This document shows, piece by piece, positions 22,894 through 30,244 of a DNA stretch of 30,633 nt. A model generated the notes under the pieces. That model did no database searches. It was not told the DNA's origin and saw nothing but the letters and a program-made list of their open reading frames with translations. How positions within the stretch are numbered: the first letter of the stretch is position 1; each line of letters begins with the position of its first letter. Made by a program: the position numbers and the translations under genes. Origin of the DNA: Deltaproteobacteria bacterium (GTDB lineage Bacteria > Desulfobacterota > DSM-4660 > Desulfatiglandales > B25-G16); assembly GCA_020348625.1 (NCBI GenBank), contig CP070752.1, forward strand, positions 2,144,378 to 2,175,010, given 5' to 3'.

Positions 22894-23696
22894 TTCCCTT
22901 TGCTAACGCCCGCCATTAGCATGAGGGCATTGCCCCCCATTAACACACTAGCACGATTAGATTCTTTAAGCCAATATTTGGCGTTCCCCTTTTTCCCCTT
23001 TATTGCCGTGAAAAGCCCAATCAACAAATACACCGGGTATAAAAGCACCTGCTTCCTCTTTGAACTGACAGTGGTGATTTCTTCTACATCAAACCCGGCA
23101 AAATCCAATGCCATTTTGAGCAGTGGATAAAGTGGCCGGCTAATATGGACCATGCTCGGGTTGTCCTTAAAATCAGTTCTTAATTGATCTCTCGACGTTA
23201 CTGGCTCTACTATACCGTAAAGGAGTATCCGAAGCCGAGACTCAATATTAGAATAATTAGGGCAGCTCAACACCAGTTTACCGCCCGCTTTTAACACTCG
23301 AGCGAACTCTCGAAAAACGTGGTATATATTCTCAAAGTGTTCAGGCCCCTCTATTAAAAAGGCGTAGTCAAACGTATTATCTCGAAAGGGAAATACCGAT
23401 TGCACATCCATGCGAGCTATGGGAATCTCCGGGTATTGAAAATAGCTCAGCTGGATGTCTCCTGCAATAACCTGATACCCATTCCTCCTTAGCAACCATG
23501 ATAGCCTGCCGTGTCCTGCTGGAAGGTCCAATGCTTTCCCCTTTGGAAATGGCGAGATTAGTTCTATCGCCCTATAATGCTCTTCATCATAAGAGAAGAT
23601 TGAGAATTCATGGTCATCTATTGAACACAACGCCCTTCCCTTATTCATTGCGATCATCTTGTCACCGCCTTTACCCTCTGCCCTTCTTTTCTTCAA
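22890..23696 (-). CDS. SAM-dependent methyltransferase (Methyltransf_11 type)
   Basis: This 268-aa protein has the SAM-binding motif ALDLPAGHGRLSWLL (residues about 54-68), the acidic residue in VIAGDIQ, and DNTFDYAFLIEGPEHFEN, ending with the motif IV/post-I segments and LKAGGKLVLSCPN. That makes it a typical small-molecule or sugar methyltransferase. The C-terminal third contains a hydrophobic stretch (LLYPVYLLIGLF) that may touch the membrane. The start is a TTG with GAGG about 9 nt upstream; an in-frame ATG at codon 14 is also possible. It overlaps the stop codon of the convergent gene at 22893. Confidence 0.8.
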   Translation of the reverse strand: MKKRRAEGKGGDKMIAMNKGRALCSIDDHEFSIFSYDEEHYRAIELISPFPKGKALDLPAGHGRLSWLLRRNGYQVIAGDIQLSYFQYPEIPIARMDVQSVFPFRDNTFDYAFLIEGPEHFENIYHVFREFARVLKAGGKLVLSCPNYSNIESRLRILLYGIVEPVTSRDQLRTDFKDNPSMVHISRPLYPLLKMALDFAGFDVEEITTVSSKRKQVLLYPVYLLIGLFTAIKGKKGNAKYWLKESNRASVLMGGNALMLMAGVSKGN

Positions 23697-24005
23697 TACA
23701 ATAATCCTCTGCTACTCGTATCTAAGCACTTACTTAGAACAAAATTGTTAGCCCGCTACAACAAGTGCTTCTAAATGCTTGGATAAGTGTGTGGCCATCT
23801 TTAATAGAATCAACGTTGGAAGGCCAGGAAGCACGAACGCTCCTCATATCTTTGCAGTCAAGTGGTACCCACTTTTCCTTTGACAATAATCCCTTCTCTC
23901 TCTAAAGTAAGTGCGCTGAGAAATCGCTGTCTGTCCTCGTTTCGATTTCAACTCAAGTAGTCTACTGAGGGTCCTCCTATCAAATAAGAACCTATCATAT
24001 CATCT
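23697..24005. other. 309-bp intergenic spacer between divergent methyltransferase and glycosyltransferase genes
   Basis: No gene is supported here. A promoter-like sequence is present on the plus strand (entered separately). An inverted pair AAGCACTT/AAGTGCTT (23724-23731 and 23763-23770) with a 31-nt loop is too weak to call. A 29-codon stop-to-stop stretch (minus, 23861-23947) looks protein-like but has no start codon and probably means nothing. Confidence 0.5.
23880..23908 (+). promoter_or_regulatory. sigma70-type promoter of the glycosyltransferase pair
   Basis: A perfect TTGACA (23880-23885), 17-nt spacer and TAAAGT (23903-23908). The predicted start point is near 23915, giving a leader of about 90 nt before the ATG at 24006. 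There is no clear ribosome-binding site before that ATG. Confidence 0.45.
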
Positions 24006-24770
24006 ATGACTCTATCAATCTGCATTATCTGCTTTAATGAGGAACACAACATCAGGAGATGCCTTGAGAGCTCAACATGGGCAGATGAGATAATAGTCGT
24101 TGACTCGATGAGCCAGGATAACACAGTGACAATTGCAAGAGAATACACGGATATGGTGTACGAAAAAGCGTGGCCTGGATACATGGGGCAGAAAAATTTC
24201 GCCCTCTCAAAAGCCAATGGAGTCTGGATACTGAGCTTGGATGCGGATGAACAGGTGACCCCTGAGCTGCGCGATGAAATCTTGGCTGAACTTGACAAGC
24301 CCGATGCCAAGGATGGATATCGAATTCCTCGACGATCTTTCTATCAAGGGCGATGGATAAACCACAGCGGCTTTTATCCCGACAAACAGCTCCGACTTTT
24401 CAGGTCCGCTAAAGGCCGCTGGACTGGGGGGCGGGTGCACGAGAAGGTGGAGATAAACGGAACAGTCGGTGAATTGCGAAGCGACCTATTGCACTATCCT
24501 TACAAGGGGGTTATCTTCGGACAGCTTCAGACCGTTAACAGCTTCTCTAGCCTCTTTGCACAGGACATGCATGAGAAAAGGAAACGATACCACCTGTTAC
24601 TGCTTTTATTGAGGCCAGTACTCAAATTTTTGGAAGTCTACGTTTTCAAGTTTGGCTTCTTGGACGGCGTTGCCGGACTCGCCATTGCAGTGAGCTCCGC
24701 TTACGCCATGTTTGTCCGTTATGTTAAGCTCCGGGAATTGGAAAAGAAACTCGAGAGAGAAATGCCTTAA
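24006..24770 (+). CDS. GT2 glycosyltransferase (WaaE/KdtX-like)
   Basis: This 254-aa inverting glycosyltransferase with a GT-A fold starts TLSICIICFNEEHNIRRCLES, then has WADEIIVVDSMSQDNT (26-41) and the metal/nucleotide motif LSLDADEQVTPEL (76-88). WTGGRVHEKV fits the WaaE/KdtX group, which adds glucose-like residues to the LPS inner core (beta-1,4-glucosyltransferase on Hep I). A hydrophobic C-terminal part (about 195-240) may anchor it to the inner membrane. The next gene begins 10 nt later and is also a glycosyltransferase, so they form a small operon. The family is clear; the sugar donor is inferred. Confidence 0.88.
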   Translation: MTLSICIICFNEEHNIRRCLESSTWADEIIVVDSMSQDNTVTIAREYTDMVYEKAWPGYMGQKNFALSKANGVWILSLDADEQVTPELRDEILAELDKPDAKDGYRIPRRSFYQGRWINHSGFYPDKQLRLFRSAKGRWTGGRVHEKVEINGTVGELRSDLLHYPYKGVIFGQLQTVNSFSSLFAQDMHEKRKRYHLLLLLLRPVLKFLEVYVFKFGFLDGVAGLAIAVSSAYAMFVRYVKLRELEKKLEREMP

Positions 24771-24780
24771 TGAGTGAGCT

Positions 24781-25977
24781 TTGAATCGTTCATCCAAAGC
24801 CAGAACCATAGCGTTAGCGATTGAGCATTTCAGCCCGCACAAGGGTGGAGCTGAATCATATGCTGTTTCGCTTGCTTCCACGCTGGCCAGTAATGGCTGG
24901 GCGACACATCTCTATGGCCTTAGCTGGGACGGTGAACCACCTGCCGCGTTCTTCCACAAGATAAGTGTTCCGAGAATCTTGCCATCGTGGACCAAGATGA
25001 TCTTGTTCGCTTTTCAACACAAGAGCATGGTCAAAGGCAAGGACTTCGATGTGGTCCTGGGTTTCGGAAATACCATATACATGAATGTATACCAGAGCCA
25101 TGGTGGGGTACACAGGTTTTCCACCTCAAGAAAGGTATATTCCGAAAGCAATACGGTCCTACGCTTGCTTAAACGCATGCTCATTGTTCTTTCACTAAAG
25201 GATAAGGCCAGACATTGGATAGAGTCCGCCCCCTTCAGGATCAAACCGAGGCCGAGAATCATAGCAATATCGGAAATGGTTAGGGATGACATGGTCTCAT
25301 TCTACGGTGCAGACAAAGATTCAATCGAGCTCGTTTATAATGGCGTAGATACAGAACGATACAACATCGGCCTAAGGGAGCGCCTTCGGGGCCCATTGCG
25401 AGAGTCCTTGGGTTTAAAGGAACACGATATCGCCTTTGTTTTTATATCCTACGATCTGAGGAAGAAGGGAATAGCCCCTCTAATTGATGCCGTCGCGCAA
25501 TTGAGGAGATCCAAAATGGGGGGCTTTAAACTCCTGGTGGTAGGAGAGAAACCCTACCCTGCGCTCTCCAGAAGGATTAGCGATTTAGGTCTTGAAGAGA
25601 CGGTGATATTCGCTGGCCCTACGAAAAGCCCTGGGGAGTACTACGCCAACTGCGATGTACTGGTGCTGCCTACCTTTTACGATGCGTGCTCCCTGGTTGT
25701 TATGGAGGCAATGGCCTGTGGCCTTCCCGCAATTACCACTACTGCAAATGGAGCATCGGGCATTATAACCCACGGTAGGGATGGGTATACCATCTCACAT
25801 CCTCCGAATTTCAACGAGCTTGCCGATGCAATGAAGGCCTTTTTTTCACAGGAGACCCTACGATGCATGTCAAAGGAGGCCTCCCTCACAGGCCAACGGT
25901 ACTCCCTTAAGCGAAATCACCTCGAGATGTTGAGGGTATTTGATGAAGTGAGCAGAGTGCATTCAACGTCTGAGTAA
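24781..25977 (+). CDS. GT4 glycosyltransferase (WaaG-like)
   Basis: This 398-aa retaining glycosyltransferase has two Rossmann domains. The N-terminal half has EHFSPHKGGAESYAVSLA, and VVLGFGNTIYMNVYQSHGG is typical of WaaG and related enzymes. The C-terminal half has the GT4 E-x7-E-type element at YDACSLVVMEAMACGLP, where the first acidic residue is replaced by Asp. It would transfer a sugar to the LPS core at the inner membrane, using a UDP-sugar. It starts with TTG soon after the previous gene's stop; the ribosome-binding site is weak, but the N-terminal motif begins only 10 residues in, so the start must be close. Confidence 0.87.
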   Translation: MNRSSKARTIALAIEHFSPHKGGAESYAVSLASTLASNGWATHLYGLSWDGEPPAAFFHKISVPRILPSWTKMILFAFQHKSMVKGKDFDVVLGFGNTIYMNVYQSHGGVHRFSTSRKVYSESNTVLRLLKRMLIVLSLKDKARHWIESAPFRIKPRPRIIAISEMVRDDMVSFYGADKDSIELVYNGVDTERYNIGLRERLRGPLRESLGLKEHDIAFVFISYDLRKKGIAPLIDAVAQLRRSKMGGFKLLVVGEKPYPALSRRISDLGLEETVIFAGPTKSPGEYYANCDVLVLPTFYDACSLVVMEAMACGLPAITTTANGASGIITHGRDGYTISHPPNFNELADAMKAFFSQETLRCMSKEASLTGQRYSLKRNHLEMLRVFDEVSRVHSTSE

Positions 25978-25995
25978 ATGTACGGTCGGGAAGTG

Positions 25996-26928
25996 CTAGA
26001 CCAGATACTTCTTAGTGTAGTACTTTCTTGATCGGCCGAACTTGGTTTTCCAGTTTTTTTCCTTTTCCTTATCCCACCTTCTGCCGTCAAAACTAGGGCC
26101 TTGTCTAGTCATACACCAGTTGTGATGGATTACGCTCCTGCCACAAAGCCCGTATTTCCACTTTCCCTTCGCTGGATAGTCATCAGTGATCCACGAGGGT
26201 TTTATGATTCCCTCTATCCTTAGAAAGTACTCCAAATCCTCCGAGATCCCTACAGGGGGGTAATCCTCATCGAAGAAACCGATCTGTCGTACCATGGCAG
26301 GCCGTATCATGAAACACACCGCGGATCGTCTCTTGTGAATAAAGAGAGGAAGGTCACTGCTTTTGACAAACCCGCAGAATGCCTCATGTCCACCCCATTT
26401 TTCATACACCTTTCTAACGCTTTCAACGATATCTTCTGCAGTATAGGTCTTATTGGCATCTACATAGAACTTGCGGGTCCTAGAATGTGCCTCGAGAAGT
26501 TCCTGCATGACTGGAGAGCCATTTTCTAGAGCAGAAACCCAACCAATACGATCATCGCTCGCCATGGTCTCTACCAACGGCTGGAGCCAGTCTGGTCCGA
26601 AGAGAATATCGTTATTTGAGATAACGTAATAGTGGTAGTAGAATGGTGTCTCGTGGGTGGCGCGAGGCGTAAACCGGAGTATCTGATTCCACGCGATTGC
26701 GACCCCGAGATTCTCCGGATTTTTTACATAAAAGGCCGGAAACCTCGCCTCACTGAACTCGCCTTTGATAAGCCCGGCAATATCGTCCTGCGAGCCGTTA
26801 TCGATAATCACCACGGAGACATCGAGATCCATTCTATCCGAATCTGTGTACCGATAAAGGCTGTGCAAACAGGCTCTGGTCATCTCAATGTTGTTTAGCA
26901 CCGGTATCCCGACGATAATCTTGATCAT
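25996..26928 (-). CDS. GT2 family glycosyltransferase
   Basis: This 310-aa protein has a GT-A glycosyltransferase fold: IKIIVGIPVLNNIEMTRACL at the N-terminus, VVIIDNGSQDDI, NPENLGVAIAWNQ, and VISNNDILFGPDWLQPL, where the NND is the DxD-like donor-binding site. A later part contains ...GFFDEDYPPVGISEDLEYFLR, like rhamnosyl- and glycosyl-transferase group 2 proteins. A central insertion (about 130-195) is unusual in length. It has its own strong promoter (26968-26996) and GGAG just before the ATG. It converges on the GT4 gene, 18 nt apart. The substrate is unknown. Confidence 0.84.
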   Translation of the reverse strand: MIKIIVGIPVLNNIEMTRACLHSLYRYTDSDRMDLDVSVVIIDNGSQDDIAGLIKGEFSEARFPAFYVKNPENLGVAIAWNQILRFTPRATHETPFYYHYYVISNNDILFGPDWLQPLVETMASDDRIGWVSALENGSPVMQELLEAHSRTRKFYVDANKTYTAEDIVESVRKVYEKWGGHEAFCGFVKSSDLPLFIHKRRSAVCFMIRPAMVRQIGFFDEDYPPVGISEDLEYFLRIEGIIKPSWITDDYPAKGKWKYGLCGRSVIHHNWCMTRQGPSFDGRRWDKEKEKNWKTKFGRSRKYYTKKYLV

Positions 26929-26967
26929 ATTCGCTCCGCTTCACAACGATTGTGTTTCCAGTTATCA

Positions 26968-26996
26968 AATATAGGTGAAGCAAGGATCTGTGTCAA
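26968..26996 (-). promoter_or_regulatory. strong sigma70-type promoter for the GT2 gene
   Basis: On the minus strand a perfect TTGACA (26991-26996), exactly 17 nt, then TATATT (26968-26973), matching 11 of 12 consensus bases. Transcription should begin near 26961, about 33 nt before the GT2 start. It is back to back with the promoter at 27025-27053. Confidence 0.75.
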
Positions 26997-27024
26997 CACT
27001 GGTGAGTTCAATCAATTTCAATCG

Positions 27025-27053
27025 TTGACCCCTTATTTGAACCATACTATAAT
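27025..27053 (+). promoter_or_regulatory. strong sigma70-type promoter for the methyltransferase gene
   Basis: TTGACC (27025-27030), exactly 17 nt, then a perfect TATAAT (27048-27053). Transcription should begin near 27060, about 47 nt before the ATG at 27107. It diverges from the 26968-26996 promoter, and the -35 boxes are 28 nt apart. Confidence 0.75.
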
Positions 27054-27106
27054 CGCATCCGTTAGATTATTTCATTTCCATATCATCTTACCAAGTACCT
27101 GCTAAC

Positions 27107-27946
27107 ATGGAAAAAGCTCCGGAAAATTGTATCCTGTGTGGGTGCAGAGACAGAGAACCGCTGATAGAAAAGGACTCGTGGCATGTCTACAGGTGCTCTT
27201 CTTGTGGTCTCGGGGTCTTAGATCCAAGGCCTTCGAAAGAGGACCTTCTGTCACTTTACACCAAACAGTATTGTGATGAACACTTCGTCACAGGGGGAGA
27301 TCCTGGCTCGTCAGAGTTTAAGAAGCGACTTAGCCTTGAAATGCCTCGTATACGGTTTATTAGAGGAATAAAGAAGAGGGGCAAGATTTTGGATATCGGG
27401 TGCGGATATGGATACTTTCTGGCGGCATGCAAGAATTACGGCTATGATGTTCATGGCTTGGATATCTCAGAATGGGCATCGCACCATGCAATCGAGGTAC
27501 TCGGACTCCCCATAAGCATCGGACATATGAATGAGATTGAATTCCCTCAATATTCTTTCGACATAATCACCATGTGGCATTTTCTGGAGCACACGTCTGA
27601 TCCACGAAATGCAATTCTAAGGGCAAAGGATTGGTTGAAGAGCGATGGTATCCTAGTAGTAGATGTTCCCAATCACGAAGGCACGGATGCGCGCAACAAC
27701 TGGCAGGAATGGGTTGGATGGAGCTTACCCTACCACTTCTACCACTTTACACCCCAAACCTTAAAAGGGCTGCTTGCAGAATGTGGATTTCGTATAGTAA
27801 AGAAAAAAGACTACCACTCCGAAACAGTGAAACTGGCATTGAAACGTGTTCCTGTAGTCAGCATCTTCGCAAGGCTCATCTCAAAGATTTACTCAGGCCA
27901 CAGCATAGCCGTTGTAGCAAGACAAGAGGAAAAGGCTGAATCCTAG
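27107..27946 (+). CDS. Methyltransferase with N-terminal zinc-ribbon (Methyltransf_23 type)
   Basis: This 279-aa protein begins with a small cysteine-rich domain (C8, C11 and C30, C33 in CILC and CSSC pairs) that probably binds zinc. The SAM-binding motif ILDIGCGYGYFLAACKNYG (about 95-113), VHGLDIS, and IITMWHFLEHTSDPRNAI follow. Such proteins are common in LPS/O-antigen and polysaccharide clusters and methylate sugars or modify acceptor molecules. It has no good ribosome-binding site but a near-perfect promoter. It converges on a heptosyltransferase gene, 44 nt apart, with no clear terminator between them. The acceptor is unknown. Confidence 0.83.
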   Translation: MEKAPENCILCGCRDREPLIEKDSWHVYRCSSCGLGVLDPRPSKEDLLSLYTKQYCDEHFVTGGDPGSSEFKKRLSLEMPRIRFIRGIKKRGKILDIGCGYGYFLAACKNYGYDVHGLDISEWASHHAIEVLGLPISIGHMNEIEFPQYSFDIITMWHFLEHTSDPRNAILRAKDWLKSDGILVVDVPNHEGTDARNNWQEWVGWSLPYHFYHFTPQTLKGLLAECGFRIVKKKDYHSETVKLALKRVPVVSIFARLISKIYSGHSIAVVARQEEKAES

Positions 27947-27990
27947 CTAAACGGGGAGACTATAATAACTGAGTTTGATCCCGAAACCGT

Positions 27991-29070
27991 TCAGATTATG
28001 TTCCTGATTTGCTTTTCAACTGGCGTAATGACTTCATGAACCCCCAATTCGCGCAGGCATCGGCTTACTTCACTATTATCACATCCCTTTTCTCTGCATG
28101 GCACGCACGGCAGGTTCATAGAAACTACCTGGTGCTGTGTTCCCCGTGGTGCCCAGTTTGTTGGCGAAGATGGCCCGAAAATAGTCGTGGTGGGTGTTCC
28201 AACTGAAGCGGCTATATGGACAGCAGCGCTATCTATTCCTATCAGCAAACTACACTTCTTAAGAACGCCCGGCAATTCACTGATGCTGGTCCTCCCTGCC
28301 AAGTTGTATGCATTTGCGTGGCTGCCCCTCGTTATTTCTGCTGCTCGATGCTTTTCTTCAGGAGTCCCGGTTATCACAAAGCACACTGGATATCGTGAGC
28401 CCATATGGTCAATGAGTCGGATGTAGTTTTGAATTGGCCATTCCTTGTAGCCCCATCTCGAGAATGGGTGCAAGGCAATTATCGGTTTGTCAAGGGGAAC
28501 TTTTGCTTTTCGTAGCAATTCCAATGCCCTATCCTCTTTCTCCAGTGGAACCTCTAGCACCGGTAATGGGTCTTTAATGTTTAGGTCGAGGGGTGCCAAG
28601 ATATTCAGGCTGTGCAAAGAAGAGTATTGATCTAATTCATTTTTGGGTCGAACCAGATGCGTAAACAGCCTATTCCTCCATAGCTCTCCGTTTTCGGAGT
28701 ACCTTCCTATCCTTATACCCGCACCACTCAAAAAAGAGAGGATAGCGCCCCTCGTTCCAGCTCTAAGATCAATGGTCAGCTCAAATCTTTCCCCCCGCAG
28801 TGCTGTCAGGAAGTCTTTGTGGTAGGCAATTGTATCCCTCAGTCCCCTCTTTTTCTTTTCTACTGACATGGTTCCATCCACCCATGGACAGTTCTCCACT
28901 ATTCCTTTTGCTGGTTCGTGCACCAGCACAAAGATCGTGCTGGATACAAGATTCTCTCTCAGTGCCCTCATGGTGGGGGTTGTGAGAACCACGTCTCCAA
29001 TATCTCCCAATTGTATCAGTAGTACCCGGGAAATACTATCTACGGCAAGTTTTTCACCTTTAACTTTCAT
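27991..29070 (-). CDS. GT9 lipopolysaccharide heptosyltransferase
   Basis: This 359-aa protein has the GT9 start VLLIQLGDIGDVVLTTPTMRALR (residues about 16-38), which holds the catalytic aspartate and phosphate-binding region. The later donor-binding stretch is LIGIDSAAVHIAASVGTPTTTIFGP. Its C-terminus has a CVPCREKGC cysteine cluster often seen in heptosyltransferases from this group. It would add L-glycero-D-manno-heptose from ADP-heptose to the LPS core, fitting with the heptose-7-phosphate kinase nearby. It is transcribed with the GT2 gene upstream (12-nt gap). Whether it is WaaC-, WaaF- or WaaQ-like is not clear. Confidence 0.88.
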   Translation of the reverse strand: MKVKGEKLAVDSISRVLLIQLGDIGDVVLTTPTMRALRENLVSSTIFVLVHEPAKGIVENCPWVDGTMSVEKKKRGLRDTIAYHKDFLTALRGERFELTIDLRAGTRGAILSFLSGAGIRIGRYSENGELWRNRLFTHLVRPKNELDQYSSLHSLNILAPLDLNIKDPLPVLEVPLEKEDRALELLRKAKVPLDKPIIALHPFSRWGYKEWPIQNYIRLIDHMGSRYPVCFVITGTPEEKHRAAEITRGSHANAYNLAGRTSISELPGVLKKCSLLIGIDSAAVHIAASVGTPTTTIFGPSSPTNWAPRGTQHQVVSMNLPCVPCREKGCDNSEVSRCLRELGVHEVITPVEKQIRNII

Positions 29071-29082
29071 CTTTATGTGCTT

Positions 29083-30003
29083 TTACCTTAATTCAGGGCA
29101 TCCTTTCAGGTGCCAAATAACTAACCAAACGTAGATGATCAATTTTCGTTTTATCGACTCCTTAAAGCCGAGAGTAAATAACAAGCCGATGAAAGAGAGT
29201 ACAGCGTTAACCAATAGTCTTAGGAAGACAATGGAATAGAACAGGGGATAGGAATAACGATGCCATTTCTTGAAAAACAGATACCGCGATCTATAAAACA
29301 TGATTCTCGAATTCACACCACTTCCAACGGTCTTCCCTTGGGCATGGTATATTCTTGCGGATGGAACGAAATAGACAGCCCATTTATTCCGCTTCATTCG
29401 GTAGGCCCAGTCTGTCTCTTCAAAGAAAAAAAAGTACCGTTCGTCGAAAAACCCGACATCATCAATAGCCTCTTTGCGAACCATGAGGCAGGCGCCGATA
29501 CCAGAATCTACCTCTATAGGGGAGGGATAGTCCCTCCTCTTGCTCGGGAATCTATCAGGCATCAGAATCCTAAGAGCGGTCTCATTGGCCAAAAGGGTAA
29601 ACAGCGAGGGGAAACTGGCAATCGAATTCTGTTTGGAACCATCCTGGTTCAGCAGCTGCCCGCAAGCCATACCTGCTTCAGGGGTATATTCCATAAACTC
29701 ATAAAGTTGCCGCACCGCTCCCTTGCTCAATACAGTATCGCTGTTAAGCAGGAGCGCATACCTGCCATTCATCTGCCTAAGGGCCTGATTATTTGCAGCA
29801 GCAAAACCAAGATTCTCCTCGTTTTCTATGATAGCCACATCAGGATACGCCTTCCGAACCGCTCCTACGGTGCCGTCAGTTGAATTGTTGTCCACAAGCC
29901 AAACCTCGAAGGAAATATCTTTGATGGTTTCAAAAACGGAGGCCAGACAATCCAACACAAGAGCTCTGGTATTGAAGCTGACAACAATAGCGGAAATATC
30001 CAA
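29083..30003 (-). CDS. GT2 family (rhamnosyltransferase-like) glycosyltransferase
   Basis: This 306-aa protein is a typical rhamnosyltransferase-like GT2: DISAIVVSFNTRALVLDCLASV, VWLVDNNSTDGTV (35-47), NLGFAAANNQALR, YALLLNSDTVLS (DxD equivalent NSD), and a central GFFDERYFFFFEETDWAYRMKR with the conserved ED. The C-terminus (about 245-290) is hydrophobic and likely membrane-associated. It starts with TTG, immediately after the Trm112-like stop codon and with GAGG 5 nt upstream, so it is coupled to that gene. The donor sugar is inferred, not shown. Confidence 0.87.
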   Translation of the reverse strand: MDISAIVVSFNTRALVLDCLASVFETIKDISFEVWLVDNNSTDGTVGAVRKAYPDVAIIENEENLGFAAANNQALRQMNGRYALLLNSDTVLSKGAVRQLYEFMEYTPEAGMACGQLLNQDGSKQNSIASFPSLFTLLANETALRILMPDRFPSKRRDYPSPIEVDSGIGACLMVRKEAIDDVGFFDERYFFFFEETDWAYRMKRNKWAVYFVPSARIYHAQGKTVGSGVNSRIMFYRSRYLFFKKWHRYSYPLFYSIVFLRLLVNAVLSFIGLLFTLGFKESIKRKLIIYVWLVIWHLKGCPELR

Positions 30004-30180
30004 TTAATCCTCTTTTAACGGCTTTGCTTCATCTATCAGCATAATGGGTATGTCATCCTTGATCTCATACAAGAGCTTGCAGTTTTCACAGATAAGCCCG
30101 TCCCCAGCCTTGGTTAGGTAGATATCCCCCTTGCATTTTGGGCACACGAGAATGTCCAGAAGTTCTTTGCTGATAGCCAT
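30004..30180 (-). CDS. Trm112/YcaR-like small zinc-binding protein
   Basis: This 58-aa protein contains CPKCKG near residue 13 and CENCKL near residue 33, a zinc-ribbon pattern, with KELLDILVCP at the front and IKDDIPIMLIDEA at the end, as in the UPF0434/Trm112 family. In eukaryotes and archaea Trm112 activates several methyltransferases; the bacterial YcaR is found near kdsB and lipid A genes. It is just upstream of a glycosyltransferase in a heptosyltransferase operon. AGGAGG lies 7 nt before the ATG, a very strong ribosome-binding site. The stop TAA abuts the TTG start of the next gene. Confidence 0.9.
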   Translation of the reverse strand: MAISKELLDILVCPKCKGDIYLTKAGDGLICENCKLLYEIKDDIPIMLIDEAKPLKED

Positions 30181-30202
30181 AGTACAACCTCCTAGTCTAA
30201 GT

Positions 30203-30237
30203 GGGCTGGCCTGCCCCCGTCAACATTGAGCCAGCCC
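30203..30237 (-). terminator. hairpin between heptosyltransferase and Trm112-like genes
   Basis: Eight-base arms GGGCTGGC and GCCAGCCC enclose a 19-nt loop, just downstream of the stop codon of the partial heptosyltransferase. No T-run follows on the minus strand, so it may be a weak terminator or an RNA-processing site within the operon. Confidence 0.4.
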
Positions 30238-30244
30238 TTTCAAG

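Noticed and set aside
23861..23947. 29-codon protein-like stretch on the minus strand in an intergenic spacer, possible gene remnant
   Set aside because: There is no start codon and the length is within chance for an open stretch; it also overlaps a plus-strand promoter candidate.
29260..29883. 207-codon open frame on the plus strand
   Set aside because: It lies entirely antisense to a well-supported GT2 gene, has no ribosome-binding site and no recognisable motif.
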